Source of the DNA: Ditylenchus dipsaci
Taxonomy: Eukaryota; Nematoda; Chromadorea; Rhabditida; Anguinidae
Length of the DNA: 64,000 nucleotides
NCBI GenBank assembly: GCA_004194705.1
Contig: SADC01001331.1
Coordinates: forward strand, 62,001 to 126,000
Reading direction: 5' to 3'
Below, piece after piece: positions 45,300 to 57,143 of the stretch. The notes beneath the pieces are model-generated. The model made no database searches. It saw nothing but the letters and a program-made list of their open reading frames with translations, and was not told where the DNA came from. Made by a program: the position numbers and the translations under genes. Each line of letters starts with the position of its first letter. The stretch's first letter is position 1.

Positions 45300-46960
45300 A
45301 CCACATGAGATTAAAGCCGAGATTAATCTCGAAAACAGCATAGGAAAACGCCGACTAACAGAAATCGGCTTCTTTTTCCCGAGAAAATATATTTATTGTA
45401 CGAATTCGAAAATTTGATGCTACTTGATGCTATTTTGTTGTTTTTTATCTTGTTCGCATGATCTTTTGAACGATTTTACTCAAATGTTAGGGGTATATAC
45501 GTTTTTTCCTTTTGTCCCAAATGGGAAAAATAGGAGGAAACGTATAATGCCAAGTTTATATTTGTAAATATTTGTACGATATGTGTGGGTTTTCCAAAGG
45601 TTCCTACGTTTCTACGTGAGAGAATACGTTATAAGGTGCGCCCCCAATTATTGATCTAAGCCCTCCCTCTCCATTGGGTACAAAATTCCAAAACCCTGAC
45701 TCCTCACTTAGACGCACCCTCACTCCACTCCTCGATGAACGAGTGAGGGTTTCAGAGAGGGTCGGGAAGAGTGAGGATTTGAATCAGGGTTCGGATTTTG
45801 AGCTCTTTCTCACTATCGAAACTTGACAAAAAAAATTCAAAATTTTCACGAATTATGCTTAATTTTATGGGTTGATTATTCTTTCAGATTGTCAATGTAA
45901 AATTTAGTTGAAATATTGTTGTCGTTGTTCTGCTTCTCGAACATAATTTATCTAGAGGGCAATGGGACCAAGTGGAGGTACCCAATTTACCTGTAGGTGC
46001 TGAAATAAACTTAGTTACTTAAGTTATTTAGACGATACAATCCACCTGGAGGACACTGAATTTAACTAAAAATAAAAACTTTTAGAATTTGACTAGGAAA
46101 ACGAGTTCTCGACTTAAAATGGATTCTAGTTTGCGTAGATACCCGATTCTATAAAAATAAACCCCAACTTTGTGGAGGAACTCCATAGATAAATTTTGGT
46201 ATATGACTCATTCTCCGAAATGCAGACCTCCGCAATCTAATGCAAAAATAAGTTCATATAACTTTTTGCCTTGTATTTGACTTGAAGTCTGCGCTTGTCC
46301 GCACTAGGCCGCACTAGGAAAAGTTGAAAATCTGATATTAATAATCTAAGCCTACTTTTCGATTTTACGACTAATGGGATTAATAATAATAAATTTACAA
46401 AAAAATTGAAAAATCGTAGGCGACGGTAGGTGGGATTGAACTCGTGACCTCGAGGAAAATAGCCTTATTTGGAATGTAAAATCCTTTGAAAACAAGCTTT
46501 GCCCACCGCGCCATGCAAACACATCTAAAGAAGCTAAAGAAAACATTTTCGACCGTTTTGAAAAGCCGTGTCGGGGTAGGGTTTGGAATATTGAGGATTC
46601 AAAAAGTTTGGAGTGTGGATTCCACTTTTTTGGGGCAGGAGGGGTTAGGAGTGAGGATGCGGATTTGAGGGACAATTTTAAGGGAGGGTTTGAGTGAGCG
46701 CATGCAGGCACTAAAATATTTGAATTGCGCGTATAAACTTGGCATTATACGTTTCCTCCTTTTATTCCCATTTGGGAAAAAAGGAGGAAACGTATACGCA
46801 CCAAATGTTATGCTTCGACGAAAAAAATCTTTGCTTGCCTTGGTCCAACCTTTTTGCCTTGGTCCACCTGTGGTAGAAAACACCTGAAAAGCAGAAAAAA
46901 AGATTAAAGCCAGAATTAATCCCGAGATTAATATCGAGAAGAAAAAAGTCGGCTTTTTCA
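45300..46960. repeat. Large foldback region with an internal tRNA-like sequence
   Basis: AAAGCCGAGATTAATCTCGA near 45315 mirrors AAAGCC..AATTAATCCCGAG near 46910. CCTCCTTTT / GGAAACGTATA hairpins occur near both ends (45500-45550, 46745-46795). The inner part is SINE-like on the minus strand (46430-46515), with TGGCGCGGTGGGCAAAG and CGAGTTCAATCCC. Arm identity is moderate. Confidence 0.5.
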
Positions 46961-48059
46961 GCAACCCTAATGAACATTTGAACGTTAAAAATCAAATATT
47001 TATTGTCTTGAGAGGAGTTCGGAATTTGAATTTAAGTGTCTTTGAAATCTTTGTGCAGATTTTTAAGCAAATCAATCACGGTAATCACGAATGCGGTGTC
47101 AAAATTGACGTCTTGCTTAGCGAAAAAAAAAGTTATATCAATTTTCTGTCACAACTTGTAAACTTATTTTGCTCACTCTTTTTCCGATCACTCTGCTACA
47201 AGCAGTGATGTTTTGATTAAGCAATTCAAGGATTTTAATAAATTTTCAAGGCAGTTGAATAGAATAGTCGATTCTAATCAAATGAGGCATTGATTTGAAT
47301 TTTGCAAATCAGTTAAAATCAATTGATTAGAAGATTTCAATTTGGTAATCAAAAGAAATCAATTGATTTTTCGATTACATTTTCATAATCAATTCAAATC
47401 ATTGAAATTTGTGTATCGATATCCGTCACCAATTCCAATAAATTACACTATATAAATAAAACAAGCTTTTCGTAAAAGCTAATTGATCTCGGTGTTCCGG
47501 GCACTTTTTTGAAAAAATTTTTGCACATGTCTCGAGCAACTTTTCACGGGAGTATCAATGACCAACTATTAGGTTTCAGAAAATACTGAAAAAGATAAGG
47601 AAAAAACATAGATTAGATAAGATAAGAACGGTGTTCTTCAGTGGAATTGCCCGAAATGGTATAGTACGGGGTGGAAATGATTGATGCGGTAGAACGTTAA
47701 TGATCAGACATATTGCCTGAAGTGATACTATAATGTAGACAAGTATCAAATGTGAGTGGTGTTTCTGAGGAAACTTTTTTGCGCTCAAGAATCATCATAA
47801 CAAACTTTTTTGGTATTTTCGACAAAATTAAGTTTTTCACTTTTTTAAATTCAAATTGGCGCGAAAATTTAAAGATTTTTTTTCGAAGAGAACAGTCGAT
47901 ATACATCATGCTTTAACACGATGTTAAGACAAAAATGTTGTGCTCTGAGCACAATGCATATAGAGTTTTGATGAATTATTCATCGTACTCTCGAAATCAT
48001 TTGTTGTTATGATTTATATAAGTCATTAAACTGGACGTCTCAAAAAGTTTTTTTTGATT

Positions 48060-48200
48060 ATAATAAGTCATGAAAGTGTACATGAGACCACGGGCTGGGT
48101 TGGATGTCCTGAAAATCGGCATGAGATCCCGGTCTGGGTTAGATGTCCTGAAAATGGGCATGATATCCCAGACTGGGTTAGATATACTAAAAATCGGCAT
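48060..48200. repeat. Tandem repeat, about 40-base unit
   Basis: Three to four copies of a unit containing CTGGGTTAGATGTCCTGAAA and ATCGGCATGAGATCC. It is found within the 961-base insertion. Confidence 0.65.
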
Positions 48201-48499
48201 GAGATGTTATTACTGATATTCAAAAGGTACAAGACAAATTGTTGAATAAAATGCATATTTTGTGGTGAAATTTTGGCCGCTTTGAGCGGCCATCTAGCAC
48301 CAGTACGACGCAAGTAGCTCGTTTAAAATACTACGAAATTTAAAGTAAAAAATAGTAAATATTTCTTTTTTCTTTTTAGATCTTGGCTTCTGGGCTCCCC
48401 TAGTTCGTTATATGATTACAATTTTGTAATCAATTCAAATCAAATTCAAAGGCTTTTTTGAATTCAATAATCGTTTCAAGTCATTTTGACATTTGTATT

Positions 48500-48720
48500 G
48501 TATAGAAAACTGAACTCCTAGGGATCATTTCAGTATATTATGAGCCATGGTGTAGTATGACGATCATTGCGCACTACTTGAAAACCTAAAATAATTACTT
48601 GAATTCTGAGCCCTCTTTATACCACATCATCACGGTGCCGAGAAAAACCATCAGCACCATCATGTTCAGCATGAAATTTTGAGTCAGAAATCTCAATTAC
48701 GCCGCTTGGAGCCGGAGTGT
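48500..48720 (-). repeat. Diverged third copy of the 5210/17540 repeat
   Basis: Retains TGGTGTAGTATGACGATC, CACCATCATGTTCAGC and TTTTGAGTCAGAA in the order of the 17540 copy. It lies inside the palindromic element at 47279-49791. Confidence 0.5.
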
Positions 48721-48973
48721 TAACATCCTCACAAAATTTCCTCCACAAATGTTCAACCTAAAAAAATCTTAGAAAAATAACCTTCACAAATTGTTTGAAA
48801 CTATTTCATCATTTCAACAATCAATAAAAAAAACTGAGTATTTTGAAACAAGAGCGTAAAATTGAGATAAATATCGATGGAAAAAGGGTTTGCAAAAGGG
48901 CTTTGTTAGGCAAAAAAAAAAGTATTAGGCAGAAAGCTTTGCAAAAATCATTGTGCTCGTGATTGTTCCAGCG

Positions 48974-49181
48974 CAGGGCTCCGAATAGTCCTTTTTAAAA
49001 AGATTTGTCCTTTTTTTGACACCCTAAATCTTTTCTTATTTTTGAAAGTTAGTCAAACCTTTTTTTTCGCTTCAAAATGGCAACAAGCACTGGATAAAAT
49101 GACCCTTTCACTTCAAAAATAGTCAAAATGTTCTTTTTACCCAAATGTCCTTTTTTTTGAAAATTTTCATTCGGAGCCCTG
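48974..49181. mobile_element. hAT-like MITE, TSD TTCCAGCG/TTCTAGCG
   Basis: CAGGGCTCCGAAT and ATTCGGAGCCCTG are the ends; the flanking octamers differ at one base. The interior AAAAAGATTTGTCC matches the element at 30520. It lies within the larger palindromic element. Confidence 0.85.
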
Positions 49182-50526
49182 TTCTAGCGCTAAGAATGAC
49201 CTTACCGGCACTGACCTCCGATAATTGTCCCACCGGCAACAGCTCTTCAACATCCTCGCACCGGTAGCGGCAAAAAAATTAACTGTGTCAAAGAAGTTTT
49301 TGAAAAAATTAGGAAAACAGTGAAAGCGTTTAAATGATACATTTTAACTTCCACAACTCATTGTTGTACCTTTTTGTCAATTTTCACAGCATTTGTTTCA
49401 ATTTTTTCTTAGATTTAGATTGATTTTATTCGCTTTTGATTACGCACACTAAATCTTTGAGCTTAATTGATTTATTTTGATTATGAAATGAAATTCTGTG
49501 AACTTTGCTGAATGCAATTGATTATTGAATTGAATATAAATGTCGTAAAGATTTGAAACGGTTATTGAATTCAAAAAAGCCTTTTAATTTGATTTGAATT
49601 GATTACAAAATTGTAATCATATAACGAATTTATTGGAATTGGTGACGGATATCGATACACAAATTTCAATGATTTTAATTGATTATGAAAATGTAATCGA
49701 AAAATCAATTGATTTCTTTTGATTACAAAATCAAAATCTTCTAATCAATCGATTTTGACTGATTTGCAAAATTCAAATCAATGCCTCATTGAATTTTGTT
49801 ATTGATTTTAAATCAGAATATGTTTTTTGTTTTTTATTTCAATTTAATTTTGTTTTTCCATGTTATCCAGGTTTATATCCACCTGATCAGCTGGCGCTCA
49901 CCTCAGGTTTGAGATTGGAGTAGGCAAAAACGGAATTTTAGCCTCATCAAACCCGATTCTACAGACAATTTCAAAATTAGAATAAAAAATATTTTGCAGG
50001 CCCTACAGGTTGCTCCAACTGGATACCCTATAAAATTAAATTTTCAAAAAACAAAAAAATATAACATTTTTAATTACCCAAAATTCTTTGAGGAATTAGG
50101 CTAAATAAGGTCGAGATGGCTGCTAGATAATTATCGATAGACAACCCTACTAGATATTTTACTTATACTTCTCCCTATGCTTTTGAATCTTCTTTTTCCC
50201 ACTCTGTGCCGCAGAAGATTAATAATATATGCATGCCTGTTTTTGATTGGCTTAAACACTTGAATGACAGTCTTATCAACTGACAACAGATAAAGATAAT
50301 TGATAAAAGTGGTGTCCAAGCTAAAAAGTACTAATTTTATTCCTTCATTGCAAGCTCACTTGCTCGCTTGGTTTTTTTACGTTTTCAATTTGTATATTTT
50401 AGAAATTTTATATTTTTTTTTGCGGTTGATTTAATAAAGCGAATGGAAATAGAAATTTAGATTTTATTTTTTAGTTTCACTTAATTCTGCTGATTTTAAT
50501 TTTTTGCCTCATTTGCTTCTCAAGAC

Positions 50527-53500
50527 ATGGATACCGCCACGATGACCACCGCTATGGCTAGTCTCAACATGGCGTGAGTTTTTTACTGCTTCGTTTAAAA
50601 GCATTCCTAAAACGTTATATTTTCAGCGCAAGTTGTCCCTGCCCAAGTATTCTCTTCCAAGACGGAAGGCACGTCGTCGGTGTACAGGTTTGATATGAAA
50701 CCAGGCAGAAGGTGTTCCGCTATGGTAAATTTTATAAGACGCAGTGTTTGTTACAAATACTAAAATAAATGTTTAGATGTGGAAATTGTCCGCATTGACT
50801 TGGACAAAAGCTTGACCAAGGCTGGAGCTGATGAGTAAGTTTTATGATGCAGTTTAACAGATGTGCTTTGGAATTGAATGGACATTTTTTATCCTGGCAC
50901 AGTCCCGATATGGCTTGCCTGTAGGCATATTGTCAAGGGTGTGCCCTATCGGCAAAATCGACTGTATATAAAAGTTATGACTTTTCATTAATTTTAAAAA
51001 TAAAAAAAAAGTTTTCACAGAGACCTTTTACAATTAAAACAATTTAAATTTTAGTGGTCAAAAGTCCCTCTACCGACGTCTGTGTGCAGACCTTATGTCC
51101 AACCTCTATAGTCGCACTGAAAACTTCCGTACCAGCGGGGCTCAGACTACCCTGTACGTGTATGATTCGAGAAAAAATATGTTCACTAACAGACCGATTA
51201 ATCTCGAGCATGTAAGTCTTTGGTTTGATTGTAATATTTTGTACATTTTTTACATGGTAATTTTCAGGAGACATACGAGGTGAGTCCAGATGAGCAAAGC
51301 GACTTCTGTCGACTGTTCTTGAGGAGAGTCCAGTTCGGATCTCGATCTGCAAAAGTGAGGCCTATGAATTGGACCTTTGCGATGTGCGCCCTTCACTATG
51401 CTCGGATGTGAGCTTGCAGGTTAGTAGTGTGCTTTTTGATAATTGTAAGCTCATATGAGTTATACAAAACTTCTGGTCTAAAACTGGCGCAGTATTTCAT
51501 TTGAAAAAAAAAACCAAAATCTTAATTTTTTGATATATTTCACCATTATCAGACCTTTGAGAAGGTAGCATGGCTATGTCGTAAATCGCAACTGCGCCCT
51601 TTCATATTGAAAAAATCGATCAATTTTAACTGATTTAAGTGAAAATTAATTGTGATTACTTAAATTATCCACAAGTAATATTTTAATTCAGGCGGATCGT
51701 TCCCTTCGCACCTTCCTCGAGCTGTTGACCAGTCAATCGTTTCTCAATGCGTATGTTTTAACAAGTTTTCTTTAAAGCATGAAATTTTCATGTGTTCTCA
51801 GACAAACAATTAAACTTCCTGATTTATCATTTTTTCTCAAAATAGGCCAGATCAAGTCGCGTAACAAGCTGTTATGTCCTTGCTGTGGCTACGTACTAGA
51901 CTTTTTGAACTAAACTTGCCGTGTTTTTACTGCTGAAATGTTTGATAGATTCTAGCGGCCATTTTTAGCACTTGATACATACAACTTAAAATAAAAACAT
52001 TGGTTAGGAAACATACAAAAGTGTGCGCAGGAAGATGCCGCCATCTTTGCTACTTTTTTGAGATAACTAATCTATTTTAGTGGTACACACGATATTATCG
52101 GTCTGGGTAAAATCTTTGAGAGAAAGCCACTGAAGCATCTGCAGGAAGGCATTGTTACGCATCAAGGTAAAACATTTTTGAGCGATGTGAAAAAAAAACT
52201 ACTCAAATTAAAACCAATCAATTTTTTGGGTCTTTCGGTTGTTAGGTCGAGTAACAGGAACAGACTCTGAACATCTTACATAATCAAAAATAGCCATTTC
52301 AATGGCGCGAAATTTAAAGGGCCATTGCCACCTGTTTTGAATCGTCCCGCCAATTCAAACTTTTTTGTCTAATCATTCAACGTCTGTACGGATTTTTCAG
52401 CTTGGTTTCTAACAAAACAAGGTCTCGATTTTAATTTAGGTATAGTTTTGTTACAAACCAATCCGCATAGACGTTCAATGATCAGGATTTTTTTTTGAAT
52501 TGGTGGGGATAACCGTTGTCGTAGACGGCAATGGCCCTTTAAGTGGTAGAACTCTTAGTTTTACTAAACATCGACTCGAACCTAATGCAACTCAATTGCC
52601 TGCCATGTGGACCATTATTGTTTTTACAGTAACATACATGATTTTGTTTAGGAATGGCCAAAGGAGTCAGAATTATCGAGAACAGCGGCAACCCGATCCC
52701 GGCTCTCGTTCTTGATGGTAAGCTGAATCTACAATAAGTCTTTTAATTTTTAAACTCATCGTTTCAATTTAACTATTTTCAGTGAAGACTTGTGCCTTCT
52801 TCAACAGCGTCAGCTTTGATCGCACTATCCAAGAAATGCTGCCGAGGGTGGATACATGGACGAAAAATTCTTTTGCCGAGTTCGAGACCTATATAAAGGT
52901 GTCCGTGGCTACCTCACATATGCTCCAGCCAGATCGGTGGTCATTTACGGGTTTACTTCTCAGCCTGTCAGTCAGCTTGTGTAAGTCTTGCATTGGTTGA
53001 ATGTCTGTAGGTCTAATATTTCAAAAAACTTTAAGGCTGGAAGTGACGGCAAACAGATGAAGTTTACTGACTTCTTCAAGTCAAAATACAATGTGACCAT
53101 CCAAAACCAAAATTGGCCAGCTGTTCGAGCAGAAGGCAGCCGAGATGCGGTGTTTCCTATCCAGTGTATCTCCATCAGTGAGTTTTTTAAATTTCACAAT
53201 AAATATATTTTAAATAATAATCTGGATTAAGTGCCCAACCAGCGAGTACCATCGAGAAGATGTCCGACTTCATCTCTCGTGAATTGCTTAGCGTAAGTGC
53301 CTTATTTCGGTGAAAAGTATGGATTTTCAGAAGTTCATTTTAGAGCAATACAACAAACCCTGATGTGCGTTCTCGCAATATTGACGATCAAGTTCGTGGA
53401 TGGCCACTGGTAGGTTTTTAAATCTTCCGCAAATCAACAGCAAAAGCTGTTGATTTGCAGAATCAATCGAACTTGTGTTCAGGTCACTGTGGAGACTTCC

Positions 53501-56359
53501 TCAGACAGTTTGGAGTAAAAATAGTTGGCGGCTCGAACGCAGTTCTTATTGGTATTCGTGCTCCACCTGGCATTGAGTTTGGCGAGAGAAAGATTGTGCC
53601 AGCCATCCAGGTAACCTTTTTCCTTTTTTCTAAATTGCGAATTTAACTTAAATTGAATTACAGGGGAAATTCGACGAACGCTTCTATAAGTTCTACAGCC
53701 CTGGTGGCAACATCAAAAGGTGGCTAATTGCCTGCTCCCGCGTGGTCGAACAAGACATTAGGTAAATGAAGGCGTGAAACAGCTGGAAGTTAAATAAATC
53801 AAATTTAGACGCTTCGGTTCCTCCATCAAGGTGGCGGCTGACAAGAAGGGAATGCGTTTGCCAGAGCCTGATTACAGGTGAGGATTTGAAAAAATTAAAA
53901 CGTAAAAAATTGAACGAATAAAACGAACCTCTATGATAAACCTCGTTGAACTATAGTAACACTGATTTGCCCAAAATAGTGTTCATTAACTTCTATCAAC
54001 GTTTTATGACTTCAAATGGGTAGAAAACACGAAAAAACTATTTGAAAGGCTATTTACCAGAATTTTTTTTGACAAAATTTTGGTGAAAACCATAATATCC
54101 CGTATGGTTAAAAAATATTGGGTACCTGGATACTTATAAAAATACTAAAAGATCAGGTTGAACATAGTTTTGTTAACTGAGGCCTATCGCATATAGAGAC
54201 TCTGGTATGTATGTTTTTTCGTATATCCAGAGTCACTTTTGAGGGTTAGAGATGAGCGCACTCACTTACCTTAGACATCATTCCGAGCAAGACTCTTGAT
54301 CAGAAATGCAAATAGAAGCTCTTTTTGCTCAGCTCCAGTGACCAAAAAGGGGTAGAACGGGGTTTTATGGGTATCCGGGTAGCCTATATTTTCAACCATA
54401 AGGGCGGGTAACACGGTTTTCACCAAAATTTTGTCAAAAAAAATTCTGGAAAATAGTCTTCTTAATAGTTTTTCCGTGTTTCTACCCATTTGAAGCCATA
54501 AAACTTCGATAAAAGTTAATAAAACACTATTTTGGGCAAAGCAATTATACTACAGTCGAGTGTCGATTTAACGTACCCCGATATAACGTACCCTCGATTT
54601 AACGTACCCCTAGAGTTGGTCCTTCCAATAATAAACTCCGTCAAATTAACCCCCGATTTAACGTACCCCTCAATTTAACGTACCCCTAGGGCCGGTCCCC
54701 AGGGGGTACGTTAAATCGAGACTCGACTGTATAGCCCGGCCTGAACCTCTAGCATTTTCCAAAAACCTTTGAGTTATAAGAAAATCTGATAAAATTGATG
54801 CCTGTTCCTTTTGTGCTTCTTCCTATTGAAACCAATTTTCATTTAATGTTTTAGAACAATCGAGCTTAACGACCTTCAAGACCAATTTAAGTGGATCTCT
54901 GAGAAAGAGTACGAGTTTGTTATGTACATTGACTCGAAGAGAGCTAAGTCTCATGGTTGGTTTTCAATGTCTTATAAATTTTTAAAAAAGCCAACCCACT
55001 AAAATCCCTTAGATCTGCTCAAGTTGATGGAGTCTCAATACAAGATCCCGACACAGCAGATTACTGCTGAAGTGTTGAGCAAGGCTGGTGGTGCCACTTA
55101 CGGTAACATTGTTAACAAGATCAATATGAAGTTGTCTGGTCTGAACTATGTTCCTCGCATTGAGAAGTTGGCGTATGTTCTTTCTTAATATCGCCTAACT
55201 TTTTTAATTTTGCATTTTTAGTCAGAAGTTCGAACTTTCAAGTGGTAAATTTTTGGTGATCGGCTACGACGTGAGCCACCCGACTCAATCCACCGCTCAT
55301 GAGAAGTTCAAGATTCGCGAAAAGGGTGTAGACTTTGAATCTCTGGAACCATCTGTTGTGGGGGTGAACTATTACTCTTAATTCATCGCAACAACGGTTG
55401 CAAAATTCTGTTTGTTCTAGATCTGCGCCAATTATGCCAAAGAGCCTCACAATTTTGTTGGCGACTTTTTCTACCAACCTGCTCGCAAGGAGGCTGTCGA
55501 TCCGGAAGCTCTGCGAAGCCGCATGCGGTGGATCTTGGTAAACAATTGTTAAATTCTAAATTTATCTTTATTTTCTGTGTTTCAGAGCAAACTCAGGGAA
55601 AACCGTCCAGGTGATAGATTTCCACCAGTCATTTTTGTGGTGCGTGATGGTCTCAGTGAGGGCCAATTCCCAATGGCAGTGACCAAGGAATTGCCCGCTT
55701 TGAAGGCTGGTTGCCGAGGTGAAATTTTGTTCGTTAATTTTCTAGGCTAATTTTTATAATTTCAGATGTAAATCCCAGCTACTCTCCCAAGTTCGTCTTT
55801 GTGATCGTGACCAAGCGTCACAACAAGCGCTTCTTCGCCAAAGACCAGAACAATGTGGTCAATACCGCCCCTGGCAGCGTCATTGATCGCATCGTGGTGC
55901 GTCCGGACGTCCCTGAGTTCTTTATGCAGAGTCATCGCCCACTCAAAGTAAAACATTAGACATTTTAAGCGAATACTTTATATAAAACCTATGATTACAG
56001 GGAACGGCCAAGATTCCTCAATATGCTTTGGCTGTAAATGAGATAGCCATCTCCACTGATGAAGTGCAGGCTTTCCTGAATGCTCTTTGCCACTCCCACC
56101 AAATCGTCAACTCGGCCATCAGTATCCCTGCTCCTGTCTACCAGGCTCATGAGTTGGCGAAGAGAGGCCGGGCCAACTACATTCTCTACAAGCAGCAATG
56201 CCCTGCCATCATTCCGAAAAATGGCGAGATGATCGACTATGATGCTTTGACAACGCTCCTGGCTTATGGTGAGAAAATCAAAATTATCAACCGGAATTAA
56301 TTAAAGGTTATATTTTTTCAGGAAAAGATAAGATGTGCAACACCCGCTTCACAGCTTGA
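50527..56359 (+). CDS. Argonaute protein with intact DDH catalytic triad
   Basis: About 24 exons from ATG 50527 to TGA 56357-56359; clearest are 50777-50834, 51055-51211, 52081-52166, 53036-53177 (PAZ: QMKFTDFFKSKYN), 53461-53610, 53664-53761, 55013-55172 (MID: ATYGNIVNKINMKLSGLNYV), 55222-55363, 55421-55537, 55586-55718, 55766-55947, 56001-56268 and 56322-56359. A 15-base micro-exon lies at 51846-51860. The PIWI domain has GKFLVIGYDVSHPTQ, VVRDGLSEGQF and SIPAPVYQAHELAKRG, so the two Asp and the His of the slicer triad are present. Argonautes bind small guide RNAs and silence matching targets. The AKRGR text and the short NTRFTA end resemble nematode-type Argonautes, but the clade is not settled. 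One-base shifts occur in at least five N-terminal to PAZ exons; adding one base restores the frame, nearly always a G or C. MITEs occupy introns 8 and 16. Confidence 0.9.
52328..52538. mobile_element. TTAA-flanked MITE in Argonaute intron 8
   Basis: AGGGCCATTGCCACC at the left and GGCAATGGCCCT at the right with TTAA on both sides (52324-52327, 52539-52542). Same family as 61545-61775 (shared CTTGGTTTCTAACAAAAC). Confidence 0.85.
54170..54345. repeat. CTGGAGCTGGGCAAAA family copy in Argonaute intron 16
   Basis: GGCCTATCGCATATAGAGAC, ACTCTGGTATGTATG and CTCACTTACCTTAGACATCA reproduce the 5895 and 10181 copies. A flanking inverted pair (AAAATTTTGGTGAAAACC and its complement, 54075 and 54410) surrounds it. 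Confidence 0.5.
54553..54729. mobile_element. pogo/Tigger-like MITE, word GATTTAACGTACCCC
   Basis: CAGTCGAGTGTCGATTTAAC at the left and AATCGAGACTCGACTG at the right with TA flanks. The word TTTAACGTACCCC or a variant occurs five or more times, including TATAACGTACCC. Confidence 0.9.
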
Positions 56360-56746
56360 AAAGGCAAAGACTTTGGGCCGCCAAAAACAAAAAATCTCGT
56401 TTTTTAATTGCAATATTTTGTGATTGAAAACGGTTCATGTTTATTTGTATTTTATGTGCTTTATATATTTTTCACTCATGCCTTTCACAAAAATACGGTT
56501 TTCTTGCTTTATATAAATTTTCTTTATTTTCTGAAAATCCGTGTACATTCATATCAATTTGTTTTCCGCTATTTTGACTTTGGTCCTAGTAGCATCTAAA
56601 TCAATCTAATAAAAGTGCAAAAACTTATAATGATGCATAGGATGTCCATATTATGGATACCACCTCATTTGTTGATATTGACACATAATACAAAATACGG
56701 ACGTTTTTTTGCGCAAGTTATAGTCTGGATGAGAATTTTTATTGTA

Positions 56747-57143
56747 TTGGGTTAATCAGTAAGTTCGTGCACTGACCCTTACATTTTTTTTCAAAATTTT
56801 TTTCGTCTCAAAACTATTGAAACTGGTAATTCTAGACATAAAATTGCACGCTGAGCACAAATCTGTGCTCAGAAAACAAGAAATGACAATAGAAAACTTT
56901 TATTCGGTAAAATAATCAAAATTATTTTAAAAATCCTGAAAATTATTTTAATTGCTTGTCATAAGCTTTCAATTTAAACCATTTATAAACACAGTGTTTT
57001 TCAATTGAATTAACTCCAATGAGCACAGATTTGTGCTCAGCGTGCAATTTTATGTCTAGAATTACCAGTTTCAATAGTTTTGAGACGAAAAAAATTTTGA
57101 AAAAAATGTAAGGGTTAGTGCACAAACTTACTGATTAACCCAA
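56747..57143. mobile_element. mariner-like hairpin MITE downstream of Argonaute
   Basis: TA then TTGGGTTAATCAGTAAGTTC, mirrored and ending GATTAACCCAA then TA. The arms of about 130 bases include AAAATTGCACGCTGAGCACA and its complement. Such tips resemble mariner-type TIRs. Confidence 0.8.

Larger units (their letters stand above)
47279..49791. mobile_element. Palindromic element with interrupted left arm
   Basis: ATGAGGCATTGATTTGAATT at the left is mirrored at 49740-49791. Arm text (GATATCCGTCACCAATTCCA) continues to 47444, stops, and resumes at 48406 with CGTTATATGATTACAATTTT, exactly where the right arm is continuous (49540-49640). About 961 bases (47445-48405) are therefore a later insertion. 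No transposase was seen. The body words (AATCAATTGATT) resemble the arrays of the other hAT-like elements, but no 8-bp duplication was resolved. Confidence 0.7.

Noticed and set aside
47279..49791. CRISPR-like array from the repeated AATCAATTGATT words
   Set aside because: Units are uneven, palindromic and lack spacers; the setting is a eukaryotic transposon.
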